A stretch of 64,000 bases of DNA from Amaurobius ferox (taxonomy: Eukaryota; Arthropoda; Arachnida; Araneae; Amaurobiidae). Shown here piece by piece: positions 10,130-21,288 of this stretch (position 1 is the first letter of the stretch; the number at the start of each line of letters is the position of its first letter). The position numbers and the translations under genes are program-made. The stretch lies in NCBI GenBank assembly GCA_951213105.1, contig OX578145.1, positions 10,383,110-10,447,109 on the forward strand, written 5' to 3'. Under the pieces are notes generated by a model. The model searched no databases, had not been told where the DNA came from, and saw only the letters and a list, made by a program, of their open reading frames with translations.

Positions 10130-11370
10130 AAAAATCAATCATGCATAAAGCATTGGTTATGAAACACTTTTCAACTGAAATGCAATTTTATTTAAACATC
10201 TTTAAAATGCGATACATTCAGCGGTGATATATTTTAACTTATCACAGTACTACAGTAATTCATTATATTTGAAAACTTCAAACTTCATAAAAAAAAATGA
10301 ACTTTATTCAAATGACGTCATCGAAATGCAAATCGTCTGGCTCTCTATGTAAAAGCATGTTTCATTCATACACTTTTATTTCAGACTTTTTTTTTTCTTT
10401 TCTTAGTGGCTAGACATTTGATATTTCATCATTCGCCTATACTCCGGCCAGAACCGTGCAACCTGTTAGCCGTCACATGACGTTGCCCCGGCGCACCAGT
10501 GGGGGTCGGTGCACACAGCGCCCAACGACACAACATCCATGCCTGAAGGTGGGACTCAAACCCACAACCCGGCAGCCGAACGATCGCTAGGAATCGCTTG
10601 CCTTGACCGTTCGACCACGGCGTTGGCTTTTCTATTCCAGACTCCAGAGTTATATAATTTTGCGTGAAAAAAAAAATTCAGCAATTTTTATACAAGTCAT
10701 CTTACAATCACTTGCATTCTGCATCCATTAAAATGAGTTTTCGTTTTAGAAATAATTAAAGTTGGATGATGGATTAAATTAAAAAATATTGTAATTACGT
10801 TGGTACAGAATATAGATACACAGAAAATACGCAAAAATAAAGCGGTTTTAGGACGGATGCAATACGCAATATAAATTTAAAAGAACTTTAAAAAACACGA
10901 TTTTTACACTAGGTAAAAAAATGAATGCCCTATTTTATTTTGAAGTGGATCACGTGATATCTTCATATAATATGGGTATCATTAATATTCTAATTTTTAT
11001 TTAAAAAACTACCGAGCCTATTTTGCTTAAATTTTTTTTATATATTTTATGGGATAATTTGAATATTTTCTAAAATTTTCGAAGCAATTTGTGAATATTA
11101 ACTTTGCTTAAAATATGTTTGAAAAATGAGGTCCCATAGGTTTGAATGTATTTTATTTTTTCAATCAACCCGGGTTCGATCCCAAACTAATTGGTTGATA
11201 TTATTCATTTACATTTCCATATGTCCCATAGGCCGTCTGAACAACATACTAAAATTTCATTTTGATAAAGTCATTTTTACGGCAGTTATCGTGCCAACGG
11301 ACAGCCAGACAGACAGAATGACCAACGTCATAAACACTTTTCAGCCATGTTGGAAAGTGTTAAGAATTTC
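10130..11370 (+). mobile_element. Family C element (C2), hairpin-ended, non-coding
   Basis: It starts near ATCAATCATGCATAAAGCAT with the inner inverted repeat AACACTTTTCAACT. It ends with the CAGACAGA run and AAAGTGTTAAG at about 11370. A tRNA-derived SINE is inserted at 10387-10628. The ORF at 11126-11479 is a chance frame across this repeat end. Confidence 0.75.
10387..10628 (-). mobile_element. tRNA-derived SINE inside family C
   Basis: The minus strand from 10628 reads GCCAACGCCGTGGTCGAACG (A-box region). Later it has GGGTTTGAGTCCCACC, a good Pol III B box. It ends in a T-rich (on plus) tail at 10387-10405. Flanks resembling TTTTATTYCAGAC on both sides look like a target duplication. The head differs from the SINE family at 58709. 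Confidence 0.65.
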
Positions 11371-11990
11371 TTTCTTTTACGACGAGAGGCGTTTTCTACC
11401 ATCTCTACAGCGCATACGTCCTTTTGCGTTTGGCATCAACAAACAGGAACCTTGTCGTTTTTCTGAAAATCTCGCGTGATGTCCACACCACACTGGTACT
11501 TCAGATCGTTATGACAACGGATCGCTGGCTTACAATAACACTGAAAGTAAGTTTGTGCGGCATTAACAGCCAGCCATCCCACATCGCGAGGAACATCAAC
11601 ACATAATTCGTACTCGCCCAGCGATCAAGGCTTGAATTATTTTCAAAGCGTTCCCGCTAACTTTTCACTCGGACGCGGTCTGGCATGAAATCGTGGTTCC
11701 CATGGCAACGTGGTTGCAACAGCCTAATGTTTGCCTGTCTCACTTTAACTCCTCTGTCTGGAAGAGAAATAGACCCAATCGAAATGTACAAACATTCTTT
11801 GATATTTTCTAGTTATTGAAATTGAGGTTTTCATACACACATATTTTTAATTCAGAAGCAACACCTTTATACATTGCCGTAAGAGATAGACGCTTCAAAG
11901 AGAATCCAAGTGCGGACATAAAATAATATTCAAAACATGTGACACGTTCAACGTATTATTTTACTTATATACAAAATAAAGACATTTAAT
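11371..11990. other. Higher-complexity intronic stretch
   Basis: About 11380-11760 is richer in GC than its surroundings, shows no match to the window's repeats, and has no convincing exon. It could be a regulatory region, but nothing in the sequence proves this. Confidence 0.3.
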
Positions 11991-12007
11991 TTTCATTCTA
12001 TCGGAAA

Positions 12008-12210
12008 ACGAGAAAGTATATCTGGAGTGAAATACCCCACAGGACTTTCTCATATATTCATATTATACATTGCTTAAGTCCACTCATATAAATGTATATT
12101 TTATCTAAATAAATGTATATTGACTTTCTCATATTATGTAATACAGTATAAAGAAAGTATTGCTTTCACGAAAATTTATGTTAGCAAATTAAGAGAATGG
12201 ATCAATCACT
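12008..12210 (+). mobile_element. Family B fragment with terminal hairpin
   Basis: ACTTTCTCATATTATG with CAGTATAAAGAAAGTATTG at 12123-12163 is the family B hairpin. The adjoining TTTCACGAAAATTTATG is the family's next block. Confidence 0.5.
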
Positions 12211-14145
12211 CATTAACAGAAAATCTACTCGTATATATTTAAAAATATTTAAGTATTTTCCGATGAAAGTTTTGGCATTTAAAAATGTTTTAATAGATCT
12301 CGTTATAGCCAAGTCCTACTGTATTTACTATTATCATACAGATTTTAACATCCCATAGACGATGATTCTATTTTGCTTCATCTCCAAATGATCACATTTT
12401 CGAGAAGTTTATTTTCCAGCCATCAGTCCCTCAATTGGCAGAGCGCTTTTCTCAGGATGAATGTTCCAGTCCATTGAGCAAAACTTAATACATTTTGTAA
12501 ATAAAAACTCATATATAATTTCTTATGGAAAACTCCCAGCATTTATAGCGTCACCAACACTACACCTTTGTAGGAAAAGTTCATCTCATTGCCCCAGTCA
12601 TTGTTACGTTGGGGATAGAGCTATTTTTCGTCATCACTCAATATTTTTATCAAAATAAATGTATACAGAAAAGTTATAATAAACTATCAGGAAATGTTTC
12701 ATACAATTTAATAAGTAATATTTAGGTAATTTTCATTTATTTGGGGAAAGGGGGTAGACTTTCTGTACAAAAGTGCAAATAGATTCTATAGTTAAAATTC
12801 AAAATTCTACAGTTAAAATTCAAAGTGTGTATAAAATGACCTTCTAACACCCTCTTCATTCTTATTGCATAAACACATCCCTTGTGTTAATAGCAGTTTC
12901 CACTATTAAATGCTGCCAAACAACTGGTATCGGGCTATGAAATCGGGTATAAATGTTCAATGAAAGGTAATGTCAAATAAAAAAAATGGCCGCAAAAAAA
13001 AAAAAAATGGCCCTTAGTATTAACTTAGGTGTAGATCTTAGTAACTTAGAGTGTAGATCATAGGCAGCGTCACGGGGGGCTGCTAGGGGTACTTCAGCAC
13101 CCCCATTATAAATTGCGCAAACACTCCCCTTTACAACTGCCCCATATTCCAACAATTTCCAAAGTCATTATTTTATTTATTTATTTTTTACGGATTTATA
13201 AATCTGAGATCAGATATTTTTGGGGTTTCTGGCTAGACCCATTTCCCAATGACTGTCCATGCTCAAAGCTTCAATAAAGAAATCTGTCGAGAACTCTCAT
13301 AAGAAGAATACAGAGACGCATCGCAGAAGAATACAGAGACGTTAGTACAGTGCCTAGAAGTAAGTTTCTTCTATAGTTTCGTATCGAGTTTAGCAGAACA
13401 TTGTCAATATTTCATGGGCGTCTGTACTAGCGCGTTCATAGTTTCCAAAAATTAAGACCATGGTTATATCATGCAGAAATCGGTGGATAAAATATAATGA
13501 ATTAAAGTTCTACAAGTAAACTATTTGTTGTTTTTAAACTATGCATGAGTTGCCCCTAATTGTAAAAGCCTGGCGCTGGCTGGTGTGGATATATTACACG
13601 CAGGGCCTATTTAAACGGTCCCCTATCACCCCCATAGAATATAATGTCTCCTTTAAAGGTGGAATTGCTCTTTGGGGTGCCACCCAGGTTGAGAACCAAT
13701 ATGCTTGGAAAAGCATATTAATTATTAAAAAAAAAAATTATGAGCATTCTATTAACAAAATGTATTTTGTAACATCAAAATATAACATCATTTATAGAGC
13801 GCTAACATACACCGTTCTTATGATACTATACTTTTTTGATGGAAAGCATTATTAAAAATTAAATATCCTCACTATTGTAAAATGGGATTATATCCTTAAT
13901 AAGTACTTCTAACTAGCAATGAACTGATCTCATTCGCTCAGGCGTTATCACTGAAATGACAGGTTATTAGGGGTTAGCTTAGGAATTACAATTTTTTATT
14001 TTTCAGCGCAAAAGTATTAAGCGATTTAGACGAAATCATACATTTGTATTTTAATTAGGAACTACAAGAGCCCATTGATTTTCAACTTGCTATTATTAAA
14101 AGAAGACTCCAGTGTTCACGTTCTTTATTGTAAAAAAATATATCT
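12211..14145. other. Intronic DNA, mostly unassigned
   Basis: No gene is seen. A short fragment of family A interior is recognisable near 13795-13835 (GAGCGCTAACATACACCGTTC). The open frames here lack any family motif. Confidence 0.4.
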
Positions 14146-15306
14146 GATGTCGGCAGCACACAACTTTCCTTATATAATGCAATGAATTTACTGAAGAGAT
14201 TCACGGCACAGTGTTTGTAACGTTAAATTGTACATTTGGCGCCTTTCCGGATGACAACATCTAAAACTATTTCGTACCCAATTATCCTATACTTTACGCA
14301 GCTCTAAATTAACAATTATCAATATTGATAGCATCCATAATAAGCAATATAGTCCACATATTTAAATATCGATTTGCTAACAATTTGGCAACATTTAAAA
14401 AAGTCGTCAAGTTGGCAATATGCCGCCAAAATTCTTCGTCAGAATTTCGCCAAGCGTTACAGACGGAGAAATAGGTTATTCTTAAGGTAGAATCTTATAT
14501 TATTTGCAAAATATTGTGTTTTAATCAATTAATTGTCATTTTCATAGATTTAACGTCATTCTTATCAATTTGGCGACATTTTCATCAATTTGGTAATATT
14601 TAAAAACTCGCCAAGTTGGCGATATTCCGCCAAATTCGTCGCCACAATTTCGTCAAGCATTATGATCGAAGAAATAGGTTATTCCTATGGCAAATAAACG
14701 ACTAATGGCATCCAAATACAAAACTATTACCCAAAGTATCTTCTCTCGTGAATGGAACGAGCTAGATCTACGAGAATGAGGATAATAAATTTATCGCATA
14801 ATATTATATATGAAAAGTGAACAGATTTCACAATAGTTAAAACTTTTTATGTGATTTTTTGATAAATGTATTTGAAAAATGTGCAATATCTCGAGAACGG
14901 TTCATGCTAGCGTTCTAACGTTTATGTCAATCGTTTTCTAATGAAACATTATCTAATAAATTATTATTTACGTAACTTTATTGAATGTTTTAATTTTTTG
15001 ATGATTTTTTAAAATTTTCATTTCAAAATTTAGGAGAGTTCTGAACATTCGACTGCATGTGAATACAATAGGTTTCCAGTATTCACGGATTGTGATTTTT
15101 GTACCAAATTTTGTTCGACTCGCTTGATTCGTTCATGAGATATCGTCTCCACAGACTCAATGACACACACAGAGACAGACATCACCTCAAAAGCGTTTGA
15201 TTCGTGTTCGGGGATGCTTGAAACGTGCTCTCCCGTCTAAAACCCGCATTCGAATTTTCAACCCTGTCACAATACTTTCCTTATATATGTACAATAAGGA
15301 AAGTAA
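14146..15306 (-). mobile_element. Family A element (A3)
   Basis: On plus it begins ATCTGATGTCGGCAGCACAC and ACTTTCCTTATATAATG. It passes through the TTGGCGAC-type repeats at 14560-14660 and CGTTCTAACGTTTATGTCAA. It ends in GTCACAATACTTTCC and the hairpin at 15272-15304, followed by AAAAAT. Confidence 0.75.
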
Positions 15307-15544
15307 AAATGCTTAAAATTTTTCGAATTCCAAATAGTGACACAATAAAATAAGGATGTTGCTCCTAGTGCAAAGATCGGTAAAAGTGGATCTGGGTTTA
15401 TCTTTACTGGATAACCAATAACAGCACTGGAAGCAACAAAACTTGTTAATTTGTAGTTGCATATACAAATACCTAAAACAACTTCACCGCATATTTCCCT
15501 GTCCTCTAGGGAAAACGACATTTACAGGCAACCATTGTTTTTAA

Positions 15545-16552
15545 TTTCCTTACATACGTAGTATAATCTAATAAGAAAAGTATTGTGACGGAGTCGAAAA
15601 TTCGAATTCGAGTTTTCGACGGGAGAGCACGTTTCAAGCATCCCTGAACACGAATCACACGTTTTTGAAGTAGTGTCTGTGTGTCAGTGAGTCTGTGGAG
15701 ACGATATCTCACGAACGAATGGAGCGATTCTAAAGAAATTTAGTAGAAAAATTACAATCCATAAATACTGGAAGCCTATTGTTTTATACACAATCGACTG
15801 TTCAGACCCCCCCCCCCCCTCCCTAAAATTTCGAGTGAAACTTTGAAAAAATCATCAAAAAATCGAAACCTTTAATAAGGTTACATAAATAATCATTACT
15901 TATGTAATTTTTCATTTGAATAGCATGAACCGTTCTCGAGATATTGCACATTTTTTATTTAAGATTCGGGTCGCTCGACCTTGGTTGGAATTTGGCAAAA
16001 AATCATCCATTTGGCGCTTTTTAACGAGTAATGGAAACTCCTCGAGTTGGGTTAAGAATTTCCAGAGTTATGTAGATTTTTCCAGAGATTTCCACAGAGG
16101 ATATATAAACTGGTCAGGTCACTATTCATTTGGGTGTTGCTGGAGTGATACAAGTGAGAGTAACTCGCCAATGCTTTGCAAATATAATCTTCCGTTTTCT
16201 GAAGGAGTTAAACATTTAATTTATGTTTTATTGTTCCTGACCTGACGGTTATTTTATAACATTGATAGATAACTAGAGAGAATTAGCCAATATTAACACA
16301 AGTCAGTCGAATACATTGGATTCATCATCGTGACTGATCTATTGTCAACTAAGGGGGGGGGGGGGAGAGTGAAGAATACTGGAGAAAGGAGAAAACAAAA
16401 CTCACAAAAAGTTATCTTTTTATTTGCTATAGATATATGTGTGTTTACATATATTTGCGCATTCTATATATTTGTTATTGTCCGTAAAATTGGAAATGGT
16501 TTGTTTGTAGGGAAAGTCACGTGCCGATGACATCAAGATTATCTTATTTTGT
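15545..16552 (+). mobile_element. Family A element (A4), interior replaced or interrupted
   Basis: It starts with the hairpin remnant and GTATTGTGACGGAG at 15587. The family interior holds up to about 15955 and it ends in GGGAAAGTCACGTGCCGATG. The middle (about 15955-16500) does not match other family A copies and may be a further insertion. It holds a C run at 15808-15820 and a G run at 16351-16365. Confidence 0.6.
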
Positions 16553-16599
16553 ACGTAGTAAAAAGGTTAACGCAATATTTTTTAATAATCGCGATATAC

Positions 16600-17225
16600 T
16601 AGAGCTCTGTCCCACCGCCGAAGTTCTCCACCAGAAGGTGTAGTGACAAGTAACGTTGATCTCCGCTTGCCGTTTGTCAATTTTCTCTGCCTTTATAGAC
16701 ACACAAAAAGGACGGCTAATTTCGCCGATACATATTTTTTGCGCATTCCCCGCAGTGTGCTACCGCCATCCTCGGCCCATTCTCCGCCTGACAGGCTTCC
16801 CTTTTCAAGCCATCCGCGGACCAAAAGATCTGCCAATTCCGGAATAAAAAAAAAGCCGCGCAATTTTCCACGTTCCGGCGGTTCAATGGCGACCCCTGGC
16901 GAATTTAATGAAAAGAAAACAAATTCGAACGACTCCCATCAACACTTCCACCGTCCCCCTTTTCTCTCTCCAATGTACACGTGACAGACATAAACCGAGA
17001 CGGAGGGGGCCCTCGTATTGAAACGTCGTGAGCGAGCCGGCCCCTGCAGAGTGTCAAACGGGCCCGATTCGGGACCCCGCAGGGACCACACGTGGGGCGC
17101 CCCGGAGAAGTGACCGTCATCGTCAGCTGCGGGAGGGAGACCTGACAGGTTGAGTCTGGGTTTGTTTTTTTTCCTCTGTTGGAAGCGGTTTCTTTCTTGC
17201 GTGGCTGTCTGTCTCTAGGCATGCT
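16600..17225. other. GC-richer unique island in intron 3
   Basis: About 600 bp of balanced composition lies between repeats. It contains no hairpin family or SINE sequence and no convincing exon with Pax6 homology. It stands out as a candidate cis-regulatory module of the gene. This is inference from composition only. Confidence 0.35.
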
Positions 17226-17639
17226 AACGACATCGGTATAAAAAGTGCGTAGAAAATCACGATGAAGATGTCACGATGAGTCATAATTTCTATTGAACCA
17301 TTTTTTACTCGGGATTCATTTTATTTAAGTAAAATATCGAATAATTTTTAAATAAAGTTACCTCTCGGATGGCAATGTTGTCGAACAAAAAGCCATGAGA
17401 TAAAATAAAAGTAAATATTACGATTTAAGCCGACAATTTTAGTGATTTTTTACGTTACGGAACATATAATTTTACTTGATTCCATTGTTTCTTTTGTAGC
17501 ACCCTATATCCTATATTTCTTAACTTCTTTGGTAAAGTAAAACTAAACACAATTTAAAATTTAAATAATTCACCATTGAAAAAAAAAATTAATTTAAGCG
17601 ATTCATTTGAATTAAATATTTAAAAAAATTAAATTTTTA

Positions 17640-18020
17640 AACGAGCATTTGTGACGTGCCAAACAGCTTTGCGAACTCCTACAGACGGGCTCTGAGAATA
17701 TGAACTTGGCCGTTGCAGCCTTATGCGGCCTCAGGTGAATTTCAAGGAAATTTAAAGCCGACTGCGCGGTAGGACTGGATTTGTCAGTCTCTATAGAATT
17801 CGCAAAATTGTGGCACGTAGCACGTTTTTTCGCATCCAGTGCAGTTACCGGCTATTCTATGCAGGCAGACGAGAGTATACCAAGAACGAAAGGGATCCAC
17901 GGATTTTGCTGCAATGAATGTTCGATCATAACACCTCTTATAAGATATTTTACCCGTCATGGACCTTCTGTGCAAGGTCCACCCGTGACGAAACAGTTCA
18001 CCCTTGTATGCCCTTGAACA
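17640..18020. other. Unique island in intron 3
   Basis: This is a second stretch of normal complexity, with open frames on both strands that show no known domain. I see no splice-bounded exon. It is possibly regulatory. Confidence 0.25.
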
Positions 18021-18659
18021 ACAACAGAGTACCAAAATAATTCAATCCAGTCCAATCAAAGAACCACAAACGTGACTTCTTCATTTAACCAAGAAATCAT
18101 CTTCATCCTACAGGACAGCTGGGTGCCTATTCGCTTCGTTTGAAATTAAGAACGTAATTAAGAATAGTTTTGAGTATAAGTTTATAAATTTGTTTTTAAA
18201 TTTTGATAAGCTGTTTCAACAAAAACAGCAAATAGGCTATACAAGAAAATGTTTTCATATTCTTTTATACTGTTTTCCTATGTATCCTATAAGTCACTCG
18301 CGTATAATAAGTAATTTAAGTTCATTATGTAAATTTCTGACTTCAAAGCCAAGTGGGAAATTCAAAAGAATAAAATTCTATATAATACAAAGGGGACAGG
18401 TTTTGAATTTTCGCCACTTGTGTTCAAGTAATATTGTACGTGCTATCTCAATAATTATTTTTTATAAATTTTCAAATTTCTAGCCCCCAGTTCGATTGGG
18501 TCGTCTTCATTTTTCTTGCAAATTTATCCATAGTAAAAAGCCCCTTCCCTTCATTATTCCCTAAAGAAGTGTACGAGTATAACGCAGGGACCTTCATAAC
18601 CGGGAATAGAGTTAACTAAGTCCTATATACAATGTAGGAATCAACGTTGAGTTTTGCGT

Positions 18660-19147
18660 CGTTTTCGTAATGGTCTTTGAATTTATTCACGCTGCGATTG
18701 AATAAGCTGAAAAATAAATAATCATTTTAGGTGTAAATTTCATTAAAAACCGAATGACACAAACTTTAAAATACTAGCATGAACCATTTTTGAGATTTTT
18801 TTTTTTTAATACAGAAATGACATAAAATGAATGTATTATCAAATAGGTTGACTTTTCATTTATGCAACACAGTATATAGACATCCTTCTCGTGAATCTAT
18901 CTCGCTCCATTCGCGAGAGAAGATATGTTTTGCAATAGTTTTTTATTGTGGAGATCAAGCATTCACCAATAGTCATTTATTTAACTCGATATTGGTTAAA
19001 TGTCAGTTTTATTCGCATGAGGATTTTGAATGGGGGTCATTTTATTTGGACTCAAAAGTTACTCAAAAGAGCCCAATTTCAAATAAAGTCTTTGCATTAT
19101 TGTTGGAAAAGTCATGTGCTACAGCATCAGATTTTTTTTTTATCTTG
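18660..19147 (+). mobile_element. Family A fragment (A5)
   Basis: It has the family phrases ACTAGCATGAACCATTTTTG and CTCGTGAATCTATCTCGCTC. The end is GTCATGTG...GCATCAGATTTT. The hAT element at 19156 starts a few bases after its end. Confidence 0.6.
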
Positions 19148-19522
19148 GTAATGATCAGTGGTTGAAAAAACTAATTTATTATTGTAGTGATCTACAACTA
19201 CATTATGACAAATGTAGTTAACTACAACTACTTTTTTTTAAAGTAGTGACTGCAAACTTCTTTTAAAACAGAGTCACTACATAACTACTTTTATAAGAAG
19301 AATTTTGCCACGGCTTCATTTTCATAAAATGTTGAGGATATGGATGTACTGTAGCCATTTAACATACTTATTCTGAATAATTAAAATTGACTGATCAACT
19401 TGCCAATCTTTACGCTTTTACCCACTTCTGAAAACGGTAAAATAAAATAAAAGTATAAACTTTAAAATCAAAGACAACCAAAAATAAGTTTTAAAGTCCT
19501 TTAATAAAATCTCAGTGTCAAA

Positions 19523-19538
19523 GCCACTGATGAAGGAC
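19523..19538 (+). ncRNA. 5' half of a split hammerhead unit
   Basis: GCCACTGATGAAGGAC matches stem I, core and half of stem II of the intact copy at 25319. The rest is missing here, and the 3' half appears at 20716. An inverted copy of the unit's tail lies just before it (19460-19515). Confidence 0.55.
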
Positions 19539-19554
19539 CCCTAACAGCATTTTT

Positions 19555-19905
19555 TTTTTTCACAGTGACGTAAGATTTACGTCACACTGTGACTTTGCAA
19601 CGTCACAGGACGTCGCAGTACGTCTCTGCAATGTCATATTGAGGTCACAGTGAAGTCATTTTGGTCATTTTCATGGTCGTTTATGACGTCGCATATTAAC
19701 TTGTTTGTGACGTCACATTGTAATTGCCATTGTAATGTCGTCACATTGTTACTTGTTAATTACATTGTGGAAACGTCACAGAATATAGTCACAATGAAGT
19801 TACAAAGTTACTAATACGTAACGTCGGCTAGAAGTCACAAATATGATGTCACATTGTGACCCAGGTGTCACGTAACTACAACGTCACTGTCACACATAAG
19901 ACTCC
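19555..19905. repeat. Degenerate GTCACA/TGACGTCA array
   Basis: In about 350 bp, GTCAC or its complement recurs more than twenty times at irregular spacing. Several full TGACGTCA-like palindromes are present (for example near 19710). The array lies inside the hAT element, between the hammerhead half and the THAP duplication. Confidence 0.7.
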
Positions 19906-20019
19906 TCTATATACGAGCTGACTCATCAAGCATATTGAAGCCCACTGTAGCTGGAAGCGCAGTCCATCAGCATTAGTTCTATTCGTATTTTCAATTTAAG
20001 AAGTATAATTGAAATAATT

Positions 20020-20181
20020 ATGGGTGGTTGTTCTGCACCGAACTGCTCCAACCATTCTAGAAAGGGTTTGAGGCTATTTCGCTTTCCTAGAAATGAAGAA
20101 AGAAGAAAACAATGGCTAATATATAATTGGATATCCGGTAATGGAGCATACTTTTGCGAGCTAAGTTCTACAATATTCTAA
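20020..20181 (+). pseudogene. THAP zinc-finger domain relic, copy 1
   Basis: The frame from ATG at 20020 runs 53 codons and begins MGGCSAPNCSNHSRKGLRLF. It goes on to RFPRNEERRKQWL. This is the N-terminal half of a THAP domain: two Cys of the C2CH finger, the FRFP motif and the conserved Trp. Near the end FCEL keeps the third Cys, but the expected His is replaced by Ser, and a stop follows. THAP domains bind DNA in P-element-type transposases and host THAP proteins. Nothing downstream encodes a catalytic domain, so this is probably a captured or eroded first exon. Confidence 0.7.
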
Positions 20182-20399
20182 TTGAAACTTCTTTTTTTAT
20201 ATAAAGTATTTATTTCAAACACTTATTTTATAATTTCCGTAACTGTGGTATGGAACCCTATGGGCTTCAATATGCTTGATAAGTCAGCCTGTAGTAGAGG
20301 AGCTCTAGTTCTGATTGAAGCCTACCATAGCTGGAAGCGCAATTCATTAGCATTAACTCTATTCTTATTTTCACTTTAGGAAGTATAATTAAAATAATT

Positions 20400-20495
20400 A
20401 TGGGTAGTTGTTCTGCGTCGAACTGCTCTAATCATTCTAGAAAGGGTTTTAGGCTATTTTGCTTTCCTAGAAACGAAGAAAGAAGAAAACAATGA
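20400..20495 (+). pseudogene. THAP zinc-finger domain relic, copy 2
   Basis: This is the second copy of the same exon, in the tandem duplicate. It starts MGSCSASNCSNHSRKGFRLF and reads FPRNEERRKQ. The conserved Trp codon TGG is then changed to TGA, ending the frame at 31 codons. The Arg before the FP motif has become Cys. Confidence 0.7.
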
Positions 20496-20715
20496 CTAAT
20501 TAATAATTGGATACCCGGTACTGGAGCATACTTCTGCGAGCTAAATTCTAGAATATTCTAATTGAAACTTCTTTTTTTATATAAAGTATTTATTTTAAAC
20601 ACTCATTTTACAATTTCTGTAACTATAGTATGGAACCGTATGGGCTTCAATATGCTTGATAAGTCAGCCTGTAGTAGAGGAGCTCTAGTCACACATGTGA
20701 CGATCTTTATTGTGA

Positions 20716-20830
20716 GGGACATTGTGATGCCCGAAAGCGCTTTGGCCGTGTCATTTTTGTACGTCGAGGAAATGAGATTTTATTAAAGGACTTTAAACCC
20801 TATTTTTGGTTGTCTTTGATTTTAAAGGTT
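20716..20830 (+). ncRNA. 3' half of a hammerhead unit and its tail
   Basis: GGACATTGTGATGCCCGAAA and GCGCTTTGGC match stem II, GAAA and stem III/I of the intact unit. The tail (TTTTTGTACGTCGAGG, then TTTTATTAAAGGACTTTAAA) follows. The CTGATGA core is missing. Confidence 0.6.
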
Positions 20831-21288
20831 AATTAAAATTAACGTGTATCCGTTTTATTTATTACAAGTATAAAATAAAATAAAAATAAGAACTATTTAT
20901 TTGAAAACATGTTTGTTCATTTTTAGTAGAATTTGTATCTCAAAATGGCAATCAGATAAGATGGATCTTTTGGGAAATAACACATCTGAATATATTCATA
21001 TAAAAAATCAACTTCATGAGACATTGACCTTCCTAACCCTGCAACCATTCATCGTACATTGTTGCGCAGAACACTCAATTTCATACAATTGAAGAAAGGG
21101 TGATCCCATGATATGTAGAATGACACCTTGTTTGTTTACTGAAGTAACGTTAAAAGTAGCGTCAAAACTCGACACAAACGAGTAATTTATTGTATGGCGC
21201 TACTCGTAAAAGTAGCGCGTTACACTACAAACTACGAGAAAAAGTCGTGACCACGGTAGTTTCGCTACTTTCGACCACTGGTAATGAT

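Larger units (their letters stand above)
19934..20690 (+). repeat. Tandem duplication of about 380 bp containing a THAP exon
   Basis: Unit 1 (19934-20313) and unit 2 (20314-20690) both run from ATTGAAGCC through GCTGGAAGCGCA to GTAGTAGAGGAGCTCTAGT. The units have diverged by point changes, including a stop in the second THAP frame. Confidence 0.8.
19156..21280. mobile_element. hAT-type element with perfect 8-bp target duplication
   Basis: The ends are inverted: CAGTGGTTGAAA on the left and TTTCGACCACTG on the right. GTAATGAT lies directly outside both ends (19148-19155 and 21281-21288), giving a perfect 8-bp target duplication as expected for hAT. The 2125-bp body has no hAT transposase. Instead it holds halves of the hammerhead unit, a GTCACA-rich array and a tandem pair of THAP-domain relics. 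It is therefore a non-autonomous carrier built from other sequences. Confidence 0.8.

Noticed and set aside
15916..16245. Frame of 109 codons inside family A4
   Set aside because: It starts in repeat sequence and has no recognisable motif. It is most likely a chance frame in an inserted fragment.
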